From assembly GCA_902578505.1 (NCBI GenBank), contig CACHDD010000019.1, forward strand, positions 1 to 15,745: a stretch of DNA of 15,745 nucleotides, written 5' to 3'. This DNA is from an uncultured Bacteroidota bacterium. GTDB taxonomy: Bacteria > Bacteroidota > Bacteroidia > Flavobacteriales > UA16. A program made the position numbers and the translations under genes. The notes under the pieces were generated by a model. It did not search any database. It was not told the origin of the DNA and was given only the letters and a program-made list of their open reading frames with translations. Of the stretch, positions 9,147 to 15,745 are shown piece by piece. Position 1 is the first letter of the stretch; each line of letters starts with the position of its first letter.

Positions 9147-10759
9147 TTTCTTAAAATAGTTTTATAAACTTCAGTACTCTTCAGGCCGTCGGTTACTACT
9201 TCTAGTAAAGAAGCAGTATCACTATTGCACATTTGCTCAATTGCCCTCTGGGTTTCTTCCTCATTAGTGGCACAAAAATACTTTAGACCGCAGTAATCAG
9301 CAGCAGATTTGATGCTAGTTCTGGGTTTAGTTTCAAAGTATTTATCAACCAATCCTGTGCTCTCTGGACCATCTAACCATCTGAAAATTTCTCCGCCGCC
9401 GTTATTTATTACAACCACATTGAAATTCGATGGGATTCTCTCAGTCAATGCAAGCCCGTTTATGTCGTACATAAATGCTATATCACCGCTTATTAGAAAC
9501 ACTTGCTCACCACTTACTTCTGCGTCTGCCACTGCTGTAGATGTGCACCCGTCTATTCCAGCAACACCTCTATTGCAATGAAATTTTAATGACTTTGGGC
9601 AATCAATTAATTGAACATACCTGGCCGAAGTTGAGTTGCTTAGGTGTGCAGTTGATTGAGATGGAATGGAATTTAAAATTGTATAAAATGCTTTGAAATC
9701 TGACCAAGGAATATCTGAGATTTCTATTTTAAGTCCTACTCGAGCATTTTTCCACTGCTCTATATACTCTTGTGATCCTTTAAATACTTCAGAATATTCT
9801 TTAAGCCAAAGTATTGGGTCAGACTTTATCACTGTAATCAACGAACCCCAGGTATCCCAACCTTTGCCAGAAGCGTTGATGTGGTAGTGGTTTGGTCTTT
9901 TGTCTAATAAGTAGTTTCTAAAACTTTTGCTTAGGGTAGGAGTTCCAATAGTAACGATTACATCTGGTTCAAGTTCTAGAGGTAGAGCTCCTCCATTTTG
10001 GCCCAAAAGCAAATCTGCTGAATGAACTATTGACGCTCCGTGTATACCAGAAAATCTTTCACATACCCCTGCTAAATGCAAGACCAAACTTTCACTTTGA
10101 TAAAAGGGGAGAGATCCAGCAACAATCAAAACTTTTACTTCATCAACAAGCAATTCAGCAGGAATTTCAGGCACCTCATCAACTCTAGAAGTGCTCTCAA
10201 TTAAATTAAGAGTGAAATCACTTTCTACAAGACCATAAAGAGGCTCTTCGAATGGTACATTTATATGAACCGAAGTTCCTGTAGATGATATATCGTAGGC
10301 CTTTTTTGCTTCTACGATTATCGCTTCTTCACTCATTTCACTCTCCTCAATCACCACTGAGTAAGAGCAATTTTTCCCAAATACTCCTGCTTGAAAAACT
10401 GATTGTCCGTGTCCTTTATCGATTACAGTAGTTGGCCTATCTGCAGTTATGCTTATAAGTGGAGTCCGACCGTGAAAAGCTTCTGCTATTGCAGGACCGT
10501 GATTTAAGGCTGCTGTTCCAGAAGTGCATACTACTGCAGTTGGCGTGCCAGTTCTAAGTCCTAAGCCCAAGGCATAATAAGCCGCTGACCTTTCATCAAT
10601 AATAACGTGGGTTTCAACCTCAGGATGAGCGTCAAATGCTATAGTTAGTGGCGCATTTCTCGAACCAGGGCTAATAACTACATGCTTTAAGCCAGAAGCA
10701 GCAAGTTGAGCTACCAAAACTGAAGCACCTTTGTGATCTGACGTTCTGTAACTAGCCAT
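9143..10759 (-). CDS. menD: SEPHCHC synthase (thiamine-diphosphate enzyme)
   Basis: ThDP- and Mg2+-dependent enzyme that adds the succinic semialdehyde unit from 2-oxoglutarate to isochorismate, the first committed step of classical menaquinone synthesis. It has 538 residues. The N-terminal domain has SPGSRNAPL (30-38), the catalytic Glu56 in IIDERSAAY, and TSGTAALN (79-86). The C-terminal ThDP-binding domain has [16 protein letters not shown] (396-411) and [13 protein letters not shown] (424-436), with the metal-site Asp426 and Asn453 in the NNGGG motif. No MenH or MenF domain is fused to it. The ATG overlaps the menF stop by 8 bases (10752-10759). Confidence 0.96.
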   Translation of the reverse strand: MASYRTSDHKGASVLVAQLAASGLKHVVISPGSRNAPLTIAFDAHPEVETHVIIDERSAAYYALGLGLRTGTPTAVVCTSGTAALNHGPAIAEAFHGRTPLISITADRPTTVIDKGHGQSVFQAGVFGKNCSYSVVIEESEMSEEAIIVEAKKAYDISSTGTSVHINVPFEEPLYGLVESDFTLNLIESTSRVDEVPEIPAELLVDEVKVLIVAGSLPFYQSESLVLHLAGVCERFSGIHGASIVHSADLLLGQNGGALPLELEPDVIVTIGTPTLSKSFRNYLLDKRPNHYHINASGKGWDTWGSLITVIKSDPILWLKEYSEVFKGSQEYIEQWKNARVGLKIEISDIPWSDFKAFYTILNSIPSQSTAHLSNSTSARYVQLIDCPKSLKFHCNRGVAGIDGCTSTAVADAEVSGEQVFLISGDIAFMYDINGLALTERIPSNFNVVVINNGGGEIFRWLDGPESTGLVDKYFETKPRTSIKSAADYCGLKYFCATNEEETQRAIEQMCNSDTASLLEVVTDGLKSTEVYKTILRK

Positions 10760-11726
10760 ATATTGTCGATTGGATTGCTTTGAGTTTAGCTTCTGTTTCT
10801 TCCCATTCCGAATCTATATTAGAACCCTCAACAATTCCTCCTCCAGCAAATAATTGTACTCCTCCGTTTTGCCATTTGGCACATCTTAGGTTAACATAAA
10901 AAGCACTTCCAGACGCTGATTCAACGCCTAAGTATCCCGTGAAGTACTCTCTGCTAAACAACTCATTATGAGTTATAAAGTCGCAAGCATTTTTAAGAGG
11001 TCTACCTCCAACTGCTGGAGTAGGATGAAGGTCGTTTGCTAGATCAACAATGCTTCCTGTCATTGAACATCTAAATCTAGTTTCTAGATGAATTAATTCG
11101 CCATAGACCAAATCCTCTATAGGCTCTATCCTCAAATCTGTAGCCCCATGATCCTCAAGAATGTTCTTGATATAATCCGTTACTAACCCTTGCTCATCGT
11201 ATTCCTTAGAAGTCCATGGGCTTGTTTCAATTGATTCTTGAGTCCTAGTGCCAGCAAGTGAAACAGTCTCAATTCTATTATCTGAGGAAGCAACTAATAA
11301 TTCCGGAGTAGCGCCACACCATACTCCTATGCTGGGGTGTTCTAAGAGGTAAACAAACGCGTCTTTGTAGGTTTGACATTTGTTTTTAAAGGCATCCTCT
11401 ACAAAGAACTTCCCTTCAATACTCTTTACCCTCGACACAACTACTTTTTCTAATTTTTTTTCTTCAATTAAAGCTAAAGCTTTCTGAACTCCTAACCTGT
11501 GCTCATCCCTGCTGGTAGATTTGTTTTCAAAGATTTCGTCTGCTGCAATTGTGCCTTTTTCAGGGAAATCTGCCTTAACAACGTGCCCTCTCCACTCTAT
11601 AGAAGGAAATTCTCCATTCAATTTAAAAGGCACAAACCTAAAGCATGAGGTCCCACTGTCTGAGGCCTCCATTGTATACACATCCTGCGCCCCAGGTGGA
11701 CGCCACCAAATTCTTGTATTATTCAT
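10752..11726 (-). CDS. menF: Isochorismate synthase
   Basis: Chorismate-binding enzyme that isomerises chorismate to isochorismate and so feeds MenD. It has 324 residues, shorter than E. coli MenF (about 430), because the N-terminal part is reduced; the catalytic domain is complete. Recognisable parts are KVVVSR with Lys94 (general-base region), GATPELLV (138-145), SLAGTR (156-161), the HPTPAVGGRP loop (234-243), REYFTGYLG (259-267), YVNLRCA (277-283) and the Mg2+-binding GGGIVEGSNIDSEWEETEAK (295-314). The men context favours isochorismate synthase over an anthranilate or salicylate enzyme. The ATG lies inside the last codons of menI (8-base overlap, 11719-11726). Confidence 0.93.
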   Translation of the reverse strand: MNNTRIWWRPPGAQDVYTMEASDSGTSCFRFVPFKLNGEFPSIEWRGHVVKADFPEKGTIAADEIFENKSTSRDEHRLGVQKALALIEEKKLEKVVVSRVKSIEGKFFVEDAFKNKCQTYKDAFVYLLEHPSIGVWCGATPELLVASSDNRIETVSLAGTRTQESIETSPWTSKEYDEQGLVTDYIKNILEDHGATDLRIEPIEDLVYGELIHLETRFRCSMTGSIVDLANDLHPTPAVGGRPLKNACDFITHNELFSREYFTGYLGVESASGSAFYVNLRCAKWQNGGVQLFAGGGIVEGSNIDSEWEETEAKLKAIQSTIYG

Positions 11727-12120
11727 TCCTTGGCACTATCATTACTGTTAACCTAGAAGTGCAAACTAATCTTCCAAGTTTGTCTTTTATATCAATAGAC
11801 CAAATATGAATTTTTCCGCCCTTATGTTTCAAAGTTGCAGTTCCATATACAGTCCCTGAGCTAACAGGTCTAACGTGGTTGGCGTTAATCTCAATCCCAA
11901 CAGCACCCTTACCATCCTGTTCTACCAAGAAATGCGATCCTACTGATCCAAGTGTTTCAGCAAGTACGACGCTTGCACCACCATGAAGTAATCCATAAGG
12001 TTGGTGAGTTCTTTGATCAACTGGTAATTCACCTTTTACTATAGCTTCCTCAACTGAAGTTATCTTTAGTCCAATTGCTTCGGCTATGGTGTTCTTGCTT
12101 AAAGAATTTAGATCTGACAT
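11719..12120 (-). CDS. menI: 1,4-dihydroxy-2-naphthoyl-CoA thioesterase (hotdog fold)
   Basis: Hydrolyses DHNA-CoA to DHNA, between the MenB and MenA steps. It has 133 residues and is a single hotdog domain of the PaaI/YdiI group. It closely resembles E. coli YdiI (MenI) as I recall that sequence: VDQRTHQPYGLLHGGASVVL (34-53), catalytic Glu55 in LAETLGS, Gln40 and His46 in the substrate loop, then GIEINANHVRPV (75-86). It is the first gene of the men operon and overlaps menF by 8 bases, which supports a dedicated menaquinone role over a general acyl-CoA thioesterase. The ATG at 12120 is 23 bases downstream of an exact -7 box. No Shine-Dalgarno sequence is visible. Confidence 0.92.
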   Translation of the reverse strand: MSDLNSLSKNTIAEAIGLKITSVEEAIVKGELPVDQRTHQPYGLLHGGASVVLAETLGSVGSHFLVEQDGKGAVGIEINANHVRPVSSGTVYGTATLKHKGGKIHIWSIDIKDKLGRLVCTSRLTVMIVPRNE

Positions 12121-12142
12121 AAAAATATCGCTTTTAAGTACA

Positions 12143-12174
12143 CAAACTTATGAGATTTATATTCTGAAACCATA
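12143..12174 (-). promoter_or_regulatory. Promoter of the menI-menF-menD-menB-menA-menCE/rdgB-accA operon
   Basis: On the - strand, TAAGTTTG (12143-12150) matches the Bacteroidota -7 consensus TAnnTTTG exactly. TATG at 12171-12174 is a 3-of-4 match to the -33 TTTG with a 20-base spacer. The box ends 22 bases before the menI ATG, so the leader is short and A/U-rich. This is the only promoter-like site I find ahead of the seven-gene block. Confidence 0.6.
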
Positions 12175-12192
12175 GTAAAATCAAGGGACTCG

Positions 12193-12221
12193 AAAAAAAT
12201 CACTTTTTTTAGAAAAAAAAA
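12193..12221. promoter_or_regulatory. Phased A/T tracts upstream of the men promoter
   Basis: A7 (12193-12199), T7 (12204-12210) and A9 (12213-12221) have centres about 10-11 bases apart, close to one helical turn. Tracts spaced like this normally bend DNA. They lie about 19-50 bases upstream of the -33 element of the men promoter, where an UP-like element or an architectural protein could act. The first two also form a perfect 7-bp A:T inverted repeat around TCAC. Confidence 0.4.
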
Positions 12222-12330
12222 CAGGCAACCCTGCTAAAACACCTTCGTCTAATTGGTGACATGGTCTATGACTATGTTGGTTTCAATTTTCTTGCAGGTA
12301 TAGAAAAGGTCCCATTGGGACCTTTTTTTC
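12222..12330 (+). ncRNA. Candidate small structured RNA ending in a strong terminator
   Basis: No protein is encoded here. A + strand RNA could form an outer helix CCTGC/GCAGG (12230-12234 with 12294-12298). Inside it are two hairpins: CACC/GGTG (12240-12243 with 12255-12258), and an 8-bp stem ACATGGTC/GACTATGT (12259-12266 with 12270-12277) with a TAT loop and one G.U pair. On the - strand that pair would be an A.C mismatch, so the + strand fold is better. The terminator hairpin with seven T follows directly. I see no good + strand promoter and do not recognise a known RNA family. Confidence 0.3.
12304..12329. terminator. Rho-independent terminator downstream of rsmG
   Basis: A perfect inverted repeat AAAAGGTCCC / GGGACCTTTT (12304-12313 with 12317-12326) surrounds a 3-base loop. 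On the - strand it lies about 10 bases after the rsmG stop and is followed by TCTAT-type sequence. On the + strand the tail is seven T, so it would stop + strand transcripts even better. It separates rsmG from the men operon promoter. Confidence 0.8.
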
Positions 12331-12338
12331 ATTAATCC

Positions 12339-12962
12339 CTACTGCAACCTGACGTAGACCACTGCCTTGGTTTCGAAAAATTCTTCGTTAAACCAATCTG
12401 AAATAGGCAAGACCTCTGATGCTCTATTTATTTCTCTAAGCTCAGACTGTAAGTCTCCTCCTTTTAGATATAGTATTCCATTAGGAAAAGGGTTAATGCA
12501 CCTATTGCTAACCTTATTCTCTACCCATGGTAGAAATTTGCTCATCCTTGTAACAGCTCTGCTTACTATGAAATCAAATTTCCCCAGTACTTCGTTTGCC
12601 CTAAGGTGATGTGCCTTTACATTTTTCAAGCCTATATCCTCTATCAACGCTTTAACTACCTTGATCTTCTTTCCAATACTATCGCATAGTACAAATTCAA
12701 CTTCAGGATACAGAATTGCCAAAGGTAAACCGGGTAATCCACCTCCTGTACCTACATCTAACACTTTAGTCCCATCAGCGAACTTCATTGCCTTTGAAAT
12801 AGCAAGGCTGTGAAGGACGTGGCGCGTGAAAAACTGATCTATATCCTTTCTTGAAACTAGATTGATTTGGGAATTCCACTTTGTGAAGCTCACTCCCAAT
12901 TTTAAAAACTGAGATTTTTGCTCTTCTGAAAGAGAAGGAAAATATTTATCTATGACTTCCAA
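12339..12962 (-). CDS. rsmG: 16S rRNA (guanine-527-N7)-methyltransferase RsmG
   Basis: SAM-dependent methyltransferase (GidB) that makes m7G527 in 16S rRNA, the site linked to streptomycin sensitivity. It has 207 residues, the normal length. Motifs are INLVSRKDID (33-42), RHVLHSLAIS (47-56), the SAM-binding loop VLDVGTGGGLPGLPLA (68-83), and VSRAVTRM (133-140). The start is TTG at 12962: the encoded EVIDKYFPSLSEEQ matches the usual N-terminus of flavobacterial RsmG, and a stop (the protease TAA, 12972-12974) lies in the same frame just upstream with no other start between. It follows the protease by 9 bases, so the two are probably co-transcribed, and a terminator ends the unit. Confidence 0.95.
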   Translation of the reverse strand: MEVIDKYFPSLSEEQKSQFLKLGVSFTKWNSQINLVSRKDIDQFFTRHVLHSLAISKAMKFADGTKVLDVGTGGGLPGLPLAILYPEVEFVLCDSIGKKIKVVKALIEDIGLKNVKAHHLRANEVLGKFDFIVSRAVTRMSKFLPWVENKVSNRCINPFPNGILYLKGGDLQSELREINRASEVLPISDWFNEEFFETKAVVYVRLQ

Positions 12963-12971
12963 ACTGGGTTC

Positions 12972-14660
12972 TTAGTGAACTACTCCAATTTGGTTTACAG
13001 ATCTATCTCCTTCAGCGTTAAACCAAGCAACTATGTACATTCCTTCTGACCATGAACTAACGTCTAGTTGAGTTATTCTCACATCATTATTTGGGGCTGT
13101 GTACATCGTTCTACCAGCAGCGTCAGTAACAATAAACTCTCCGTCAGAAGTTGGAGTCTCGATAATGAGGGTATTGTTAGCTGGGTTAGGGTAGATGCCT
13201 AGCTTAGGAGCAGTTTGGCCTATAGAGGACCATGCTGTACAGAATTGATCAGTCTCTTGCTCCTCAAAAACACCATCTGATTCAACCATCACATTGTTGT
13301 CATCGTCATAAACAACCCAAGACCCCTCACCATATTCACAGCATAAACCATCTCCGTATGAATCGTTCATTGTAACAATGTAGCAACCCTCTTCTAAACA
13401 CATGTCTATAACGATTTGTTCGCCGTTTAAGTCGTCCTCATAAGGTCCGCCCTCGTAAATCACAGTGCCAAGACGCTTTATAGTCCATGTTGTTTCAGAA
13501 CCGTAATCGTCTAACGTCAATACAAAAGTGAAGTCATATGTGTCTCCAGCAAATGTTGAGAATTCAGACTCTGCCTCGTTGTTTAGACCATTGTCGTCTG
13601 AAGTGTTATTTGGATTAGAAACTTCGGCTTCAATTGAGTTTGTGCCATCAACAGGAGTGAATCCAGGAAGAGAAATTGTTTCTGTTTGTCCGGTGCTAAG
13701 GTTTCCGTTCCAGTTTATCTGTTGAGAATTTGAGTTGTTAATATTATATGTGATGGTACAAGATGTAAGGTTGTTATTTCCTGGATTGCTTAAGATTAAG
13801 TCAACTTCAATTGGATCAGCACCACAAATTAATCCTTCTGGCGCACCTGAAATTGTAATTCCAGCATCGTCATCGTATGAAACGGCTCCATCTGGGTAAC
13901 CATCCCAAACCGTGATTCCACCACCTGATGGGTCTAAGTATTGAGACGCTCCATTTCCCCAACTGACGTCTAATCTACCGAACCAATCAGCTCCACCATT
14001 GTTGACGCTTCCTGAACATGCAGCATATCCGCCAAACAATTGGCCGATAATTCTATGATTATGGTCAAATAATGGTGCACCTGATGAGCCTGGTTCAGTT
14101 ACACCATCTTCCCATTGATTGATATACCAAACCGCTGCACCCCCAGTATTTGTTTGAGATGGACTATCCTCGTCAAAACAAATCTTTTTAATATCTCCAC
14201 CTGGGTGGTGAATGCATACTCCAGATTCTGGAGTGCTTCCAGTTGCATCAAAACCAGCATACTGAACATTAAAAAAAGCAGGTGGAACTTCATTTAACTC
14301 TAGAAGTGCATAGTCTGAGCTACCGTTATTTATAAGTGTAGTTGCTCCACTTACACTTTGGTTAGTTGGTCCGGTACTTCCACTACATCCAGGACTTTCG
14401 TGATTAAAATAGAATAACCAATTGTTTGGATTTCCAAGGCAGTGATTTGCAGTAAGGAAATAAGGAGTGCCGTCGTTTGCAGTATTATTTATTAAAGCTC
14501 CTGTACACTGTCCCCAACCTCCTTGTACGATAATTGCTACACTTCTTGACTCATTTTGCCATGGTGCTCCCTCTGGACAATTCACATTTATGTTGCAATC
14601 ACCAGAATTCCCAAAGGGCCCTCTGAATTGAGATGCTACATCTTCAGCGTAGTGAAGCAA
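12972..14660 (-). CDS. T9SS-sorted trypsin-like serine protease (lysyl-endopeptidase type), 5'-truncated
   Basis: Secreted protease whose catalytic triad is visible when numbered from the TTG at 14660: His73 in LTANHCLG, Asp116 in SSDYALLEL, Ser193 in GSSGAPLF. The mature enzyme begins near GNSGDCNINVNCPEGAPW, typical of Bacteroidota lysyl-endopeptidase-like proteins. After the catalytic domain come a CARDB-like beta domain (about 283-370), a cysteine-bearing domain with DSYGDGLC (433-440), and a type A T9SS sorting domain from LGIYPNPANNT onward, so it is exported and attached at the surface. The TTG is only the first start in this frame and not the true one: the frame continues upstream as IDQAVYGYRSL, matching the family propeptide, before meeting a stop. 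Signal peptide and most of the propeptide are missing (see the fragment and junction near 14840). Exact Lys specificity is not shown. Confidence 0.85.
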   Translation of the reverse strand: MLHYAEDVASQFRGPFGNSGDCNINVNCPEGAPWQNESRSVAIIVQGGWGQCTGALINNTANDGTPYFLTANHCLGNPNNWLFYFNHESPGCSGSTGPTNQSVSGATTLINNGSSDYALLELNEVPPAFFNVQYAGFDATGSTPESGVCIHHPGGDIKKICFDEDSPSQTNTGGAAVWYINQWEDGVTEPGSSGAPLFDHNHRIIGQLFGGYAACSGSVNNGGADWFGRLDVSWGNGASQYLDPSGGGITVWDGYPDGAVSYDDDAGITISGAPEGLICGADPIEVDLILSNPGNNNLTSCTITYNINNSNSQQINWNGNLSTGQTETISLPGFTPVDGTNSIEAEVSNPNNTSDDNGLNNEAESEFSTFAGDTYDFTFVLTLDDYGSETTWTIKRLGTVIYEGGPYEDDLNGEQIVIDMCLEEGCYIVTMNDSYGDGLCCEYGEGSWVVYDDDNNVMVESDGVFEEQETDQFCTAWSSIGQTAPKLGIYPNPANNTLIIETPTSDGEFIVTDAAGRTMYTAPNNDVRITQLDVSSWSEGMYIVAWFNAEGDRSVNQIGVVH

Positions 14661-14840
14661 ACTTCTGTATCCATAGACTGCTTGATCAATTTTAATTGGA
14701 GCAGTTGTTCCTTTGAAATTGGCTGATGTAATTCAACTATAAGTTCTGGACCTGCAATAACTCCTGTAGCTAATCCTCCCCAATCCTGCACATTTCTATG
14801 ATCAAATCGTCCAATAAACTGATGCGTGATTGGCGACCAA
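14661..14840 (-). pseudogene. Propeptide remnant of the same protease, separated by a frameshift and cut at 14840
   Basis: Reading inward from 14840, one frame gives LWSPITHQFIGRF, then GGLATGVIAGPELIVELHQP. This matches the propeptide segment that precedes the catalytic domain in lysyl-endopeptidase-like proteins. The continuation (FKGTTAPIKIDQAVYGYRSL) lies in another frame. One missing base near 14716-14722 (CCAATTTC instead of, for example, CCAAATTTC) would explain the switch. Upstream of about 14840 the homology stops abruptly and the sequence becomes antisense uvrB. It may be a sequencing error plus a chimera, or a true pseudogene. Confidence 0.65.
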
Positions 14841-15169
14841 AGAGACGAAGGAAAAAGCAAGAAGCATATAACGAAAAAACTGGACAAAAACCTCAACAAA
14901 TAAAAAGAGAAAACCACAGTTTACATAGCCAAAGTCAACACATTACTCGAAGGTCTAAAAACGTTGCTTTAGCACCAGATCCAAAACTCATCAAACCAGC
15001 TTCTGATCCAATTCTTAGAACAATGAAAATTGAGGAGTTACAAAAGCTATCGTCTCATGTAGAAAAGGAGATGAAAAAGGCGGCTAAAAACATGGACTAT
15101 TTAGAGGCTGCACGATTAAGGGATGAGCATTTTGCTCTTGAAAACTTGATTGAGCTAAGACGCAAGTAA
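14798..15169 (+). CDS. uvrB: UvrB C-terminal fragment (excinuclease ABC subunit B, 5'-truncated)
   Basis: From about 14840 the frame encodes the last roughly 110 residues of UvrB: RRRKKQEAYNEKTGQKPQQI (the conserved segment after helicase motif VI), a variable linker, DPILRTMKIEELQKL, and the UVR helical hairpin MKKAAKNMDYLEAARLRDE that binds UvrC. The helicase core of more than 500 residues is missing. The nominal ATG at 14798 and the first 14-15 codons are not UvrB: they are the antisense of the protease propeptide, so this is not a natural start. The truncated product could not work in nucleotide excision repair. The stop at 15169 is natural, and the next gene starts 16 bases later. Confidence 0.85.
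   Translation: MIKSSNKLMRDWRPKRRRKKQEAYNEKTGQKPQQIKRENHSLHSQSQHITRRSKNVALAPDPKLIKPASDPILRTMKIEELQKLSSHVEKEMKKAAKNMDYLEAARLRDEHFALENLIELRRK
14831..14846. other. Inversion junction between two 5'-truncated genes
   Basis: Protease homology on the - strand (LWSPI) and UvrB homology on the + strand (RRRKKQ) meet within a few bases, at CCAAAG (14837-14842). Both genes lose their 5' ends here and face away from each other with no intergenic space. No insertion-sequence ends, tRNA or long repeat is visible at the junction. Confidence 0.7.
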
Positions 15170-15185
15170 AGTTTATCTTTACACT

Positions 15186-15587
15186 GTGAAAATCCCAAGT
15201 ATTTTAACTGCTATACTTACTCTAACAATATGGAATTGTAAGACTTTAGAGGTAAACCCTTCTGTTATAAAAGAATCTAAGGAATTGACTGAAACTCCCT
15301 TTAATTACGATACTGTTTTTGTTTCTGGAGACACATTACATGCTGTGGTAAGATATTCTGGAGGTTGCGGAAATCACAAATTCAATATAGAATCAATTGG
15401 ACCTATGCTCAAAAGTTTACCGCCTAAGCAACCTATTCGTATTGTTCATCGTTCTGATGGTGATCCTTGCAGGGCACTTTTAAAAGAAGAATACAAGTTT
15501 GATATCAAAGAATATAGAGGTACAATAAATGGCACTACATTCTTAATATTAGAAAATTGGAACAAAAACCTTAGTTACTCCTACTAA
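15186..15587 (+). CDS. Small putative lipoprotein or secreted protein of unknown function
   Basis: 133 residues starting at GTG. A hydrophobic N-terminus (SILTAILTLTIWNC) could be a lipoprotein signal with Cys18, although IWNC is a poor lipobox. The mature part has SGGCGNHKF (58-66) and a second cysteine in GDPCRALLKEE (92-102). This paired pattern (GGC.xH, later D.C.AL followed by F-x-I) occurs in small uncharacterised Bacteroidota lipoproteins and suggests a metal site or disulfide, which is inference. It lies 16 bases after uvrB and ends one base before the next start, so the three form a compact + strand group. I cannot assign a function. Confidence 0.7.
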   Translation: MKIPSILTAILTLTIWNCKTLEVNPSVIKESKELTETPFNYDTVFVSGDTLHAVVRYSGGCGNHKFNIESIGPMLKSLPPKQPIRIVHRSDGDPCRALLKEEYKFDIKEYRGTINGTTFLILENWNKNLSYSY

Positions 15588-15588
15588 A

Positions 15589-15745
15589 ATGAAACACCTT
15601 ATAATTAGAACTATATATATGCTTGCATTTGTTGCTTGCTTGAAGTCAGCTGTAGCTCAAATCAATTACGGAGGAGAACCATTTTTTTTAATAAATAAAG
15701 AAAGTATTTACGACTCATCAATTGAATTACCAGCTATAGATAGAG
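15589..15745 (+). CDS. N-terminus of a lysyl-endopeptidase-like secreted protease (3' partial)
   Basis: The first 52 codons, running off the right edge. A Sec signal peptide (MKHLIIRTIYMLAFVACLKS, ending near AVAQ) is followed by INYGGEPFF and IELPAIDR. This matches the usual mature start of Bacteroidota lysyl-endopeptidase-like proteins (Q-I-S-x-G-G-x-P, then L/M-P-x-x-D). It is exactly the part missing from the - strand protease at 12972-14840, and the missing middle would be roughly 60-70 residues. It could be the true start of that gene displaced by an inversion, or a paralogue. The ATG follows the previous stop by one base. Confidence 0.65.
   Translation, partial: MKHLIIRTIYMLAFVACLKSAVAQINYGGEPFFLINKESIYDSSIELPAIDR

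Noticed and set aside
12193..12210. Perfect A7-TCAC-T7 inverted repeat as a transcription terminator.
   Set aside because: The stem is all A:T and too weak to terminate. A far better terminator lies at 12304-12329. Bent DNA is a better reading.
12213..12233. CAGG/CCTG hairpin followed by nine T on the - strand, as an attenuator or terminator upstream of men.
   Set aside because: The stem is only 4 bp, and it lies upstream of the proposed men start site, so it would not be in the men leader.
14636..14917. A - strand frame with a very convincing signal-peptide-like N-terminus (MVFSFYLLRFLSSFF...) followed by protease propeptide sequence.
   Set aside because: The hydrophobic part is the antisense of the Lys/Gln-rich UvrB tail, on the other side of the 14840 junction. 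It is an accident of the inversion, not a real secretion signal.
1..15745. CRISPR arrays, tRNA/rRNA genes, insertion sequences, prophage or defence genes.
   Set aside because: Read on both strands, I found no repeat-spacer pattern, no tRNA-like cloverleaf and no transposase, integrase or defence-family motifs.

Overview
This window comes from a member of the Bacteroidota, most likely a marine-type flavobacterium. The evidence is a C-terminal type IX secretion (T9SS) sorting domain on a secreted protease, two exact matches to the Bacteroidota -7 promoter box (TAnnTTTG), the near absence of Shine-Dalgarno sequences, a classical menaquinone pathway and an OmpA/TPR lipoprotein family typical of the phylum. 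Base composition looks moderately AT-rich throughout. The genus cannot be fixed from this sequence.

Layout. Positions 1-2054 (+): the 3' part of sppA, followed 3 bases later by a SpoU-family RNA methyltransferase. A bidirectional terminator follows at about 2072-2104. Positions 2122-3804 (-): an OmpA-like/TPR lipoprotein with its own promoter. Positions 3881-12120 (-): a tightly packed operon read menI, menF, menD, menB, menA, menC-menE-rdgB (one open reading frame), accA. Gaps are 2-3 bases or the genes overlap by 4-8 bases. Together these enzymes take chorismate to demethylmenaquinone, except that MenH and the final methyltransferase (UbiE/MenG) are not encoded here. Positions 12121-12338: an intergenic region with the men promoter, phased A/T tracts, a possible small RNA and the rsmG terminator. 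Positions 12339-14840 (-): rsmG, and upstream of it a T9SS-sorted trypsin-like (lysyl-endopeptidase type) protease that lacks its 5' end and carries a frameshift. Positions 14840-15745 (+): the 3' end of uvrB, a small putative lipoprotein, and the first 52 codons of what looks like the same kind of protease.

Two points stand out. First, MenC, MenE and the nucleotide house-cleaning enzyme RdgB form a single 863-residue polypeptide. All the active-site residues I checked are intact in each part, and the MenE/RdgB junction carries an A_AAA_AAG heptamer plus an in-frame ATG. Second, near 14840 two genes that both lack their 5' ends meet head to head, and the protease N-terminus missing from one side reappears in opposite orientation at the right edge. 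This is the signature of a fold-back inversion. It may be an amplification or assembly chimera, or less likely a real inverted duplication. The ancestral order was probably uvrB, small lipoprotein, protease, rsmG, men operon, all on one strand.
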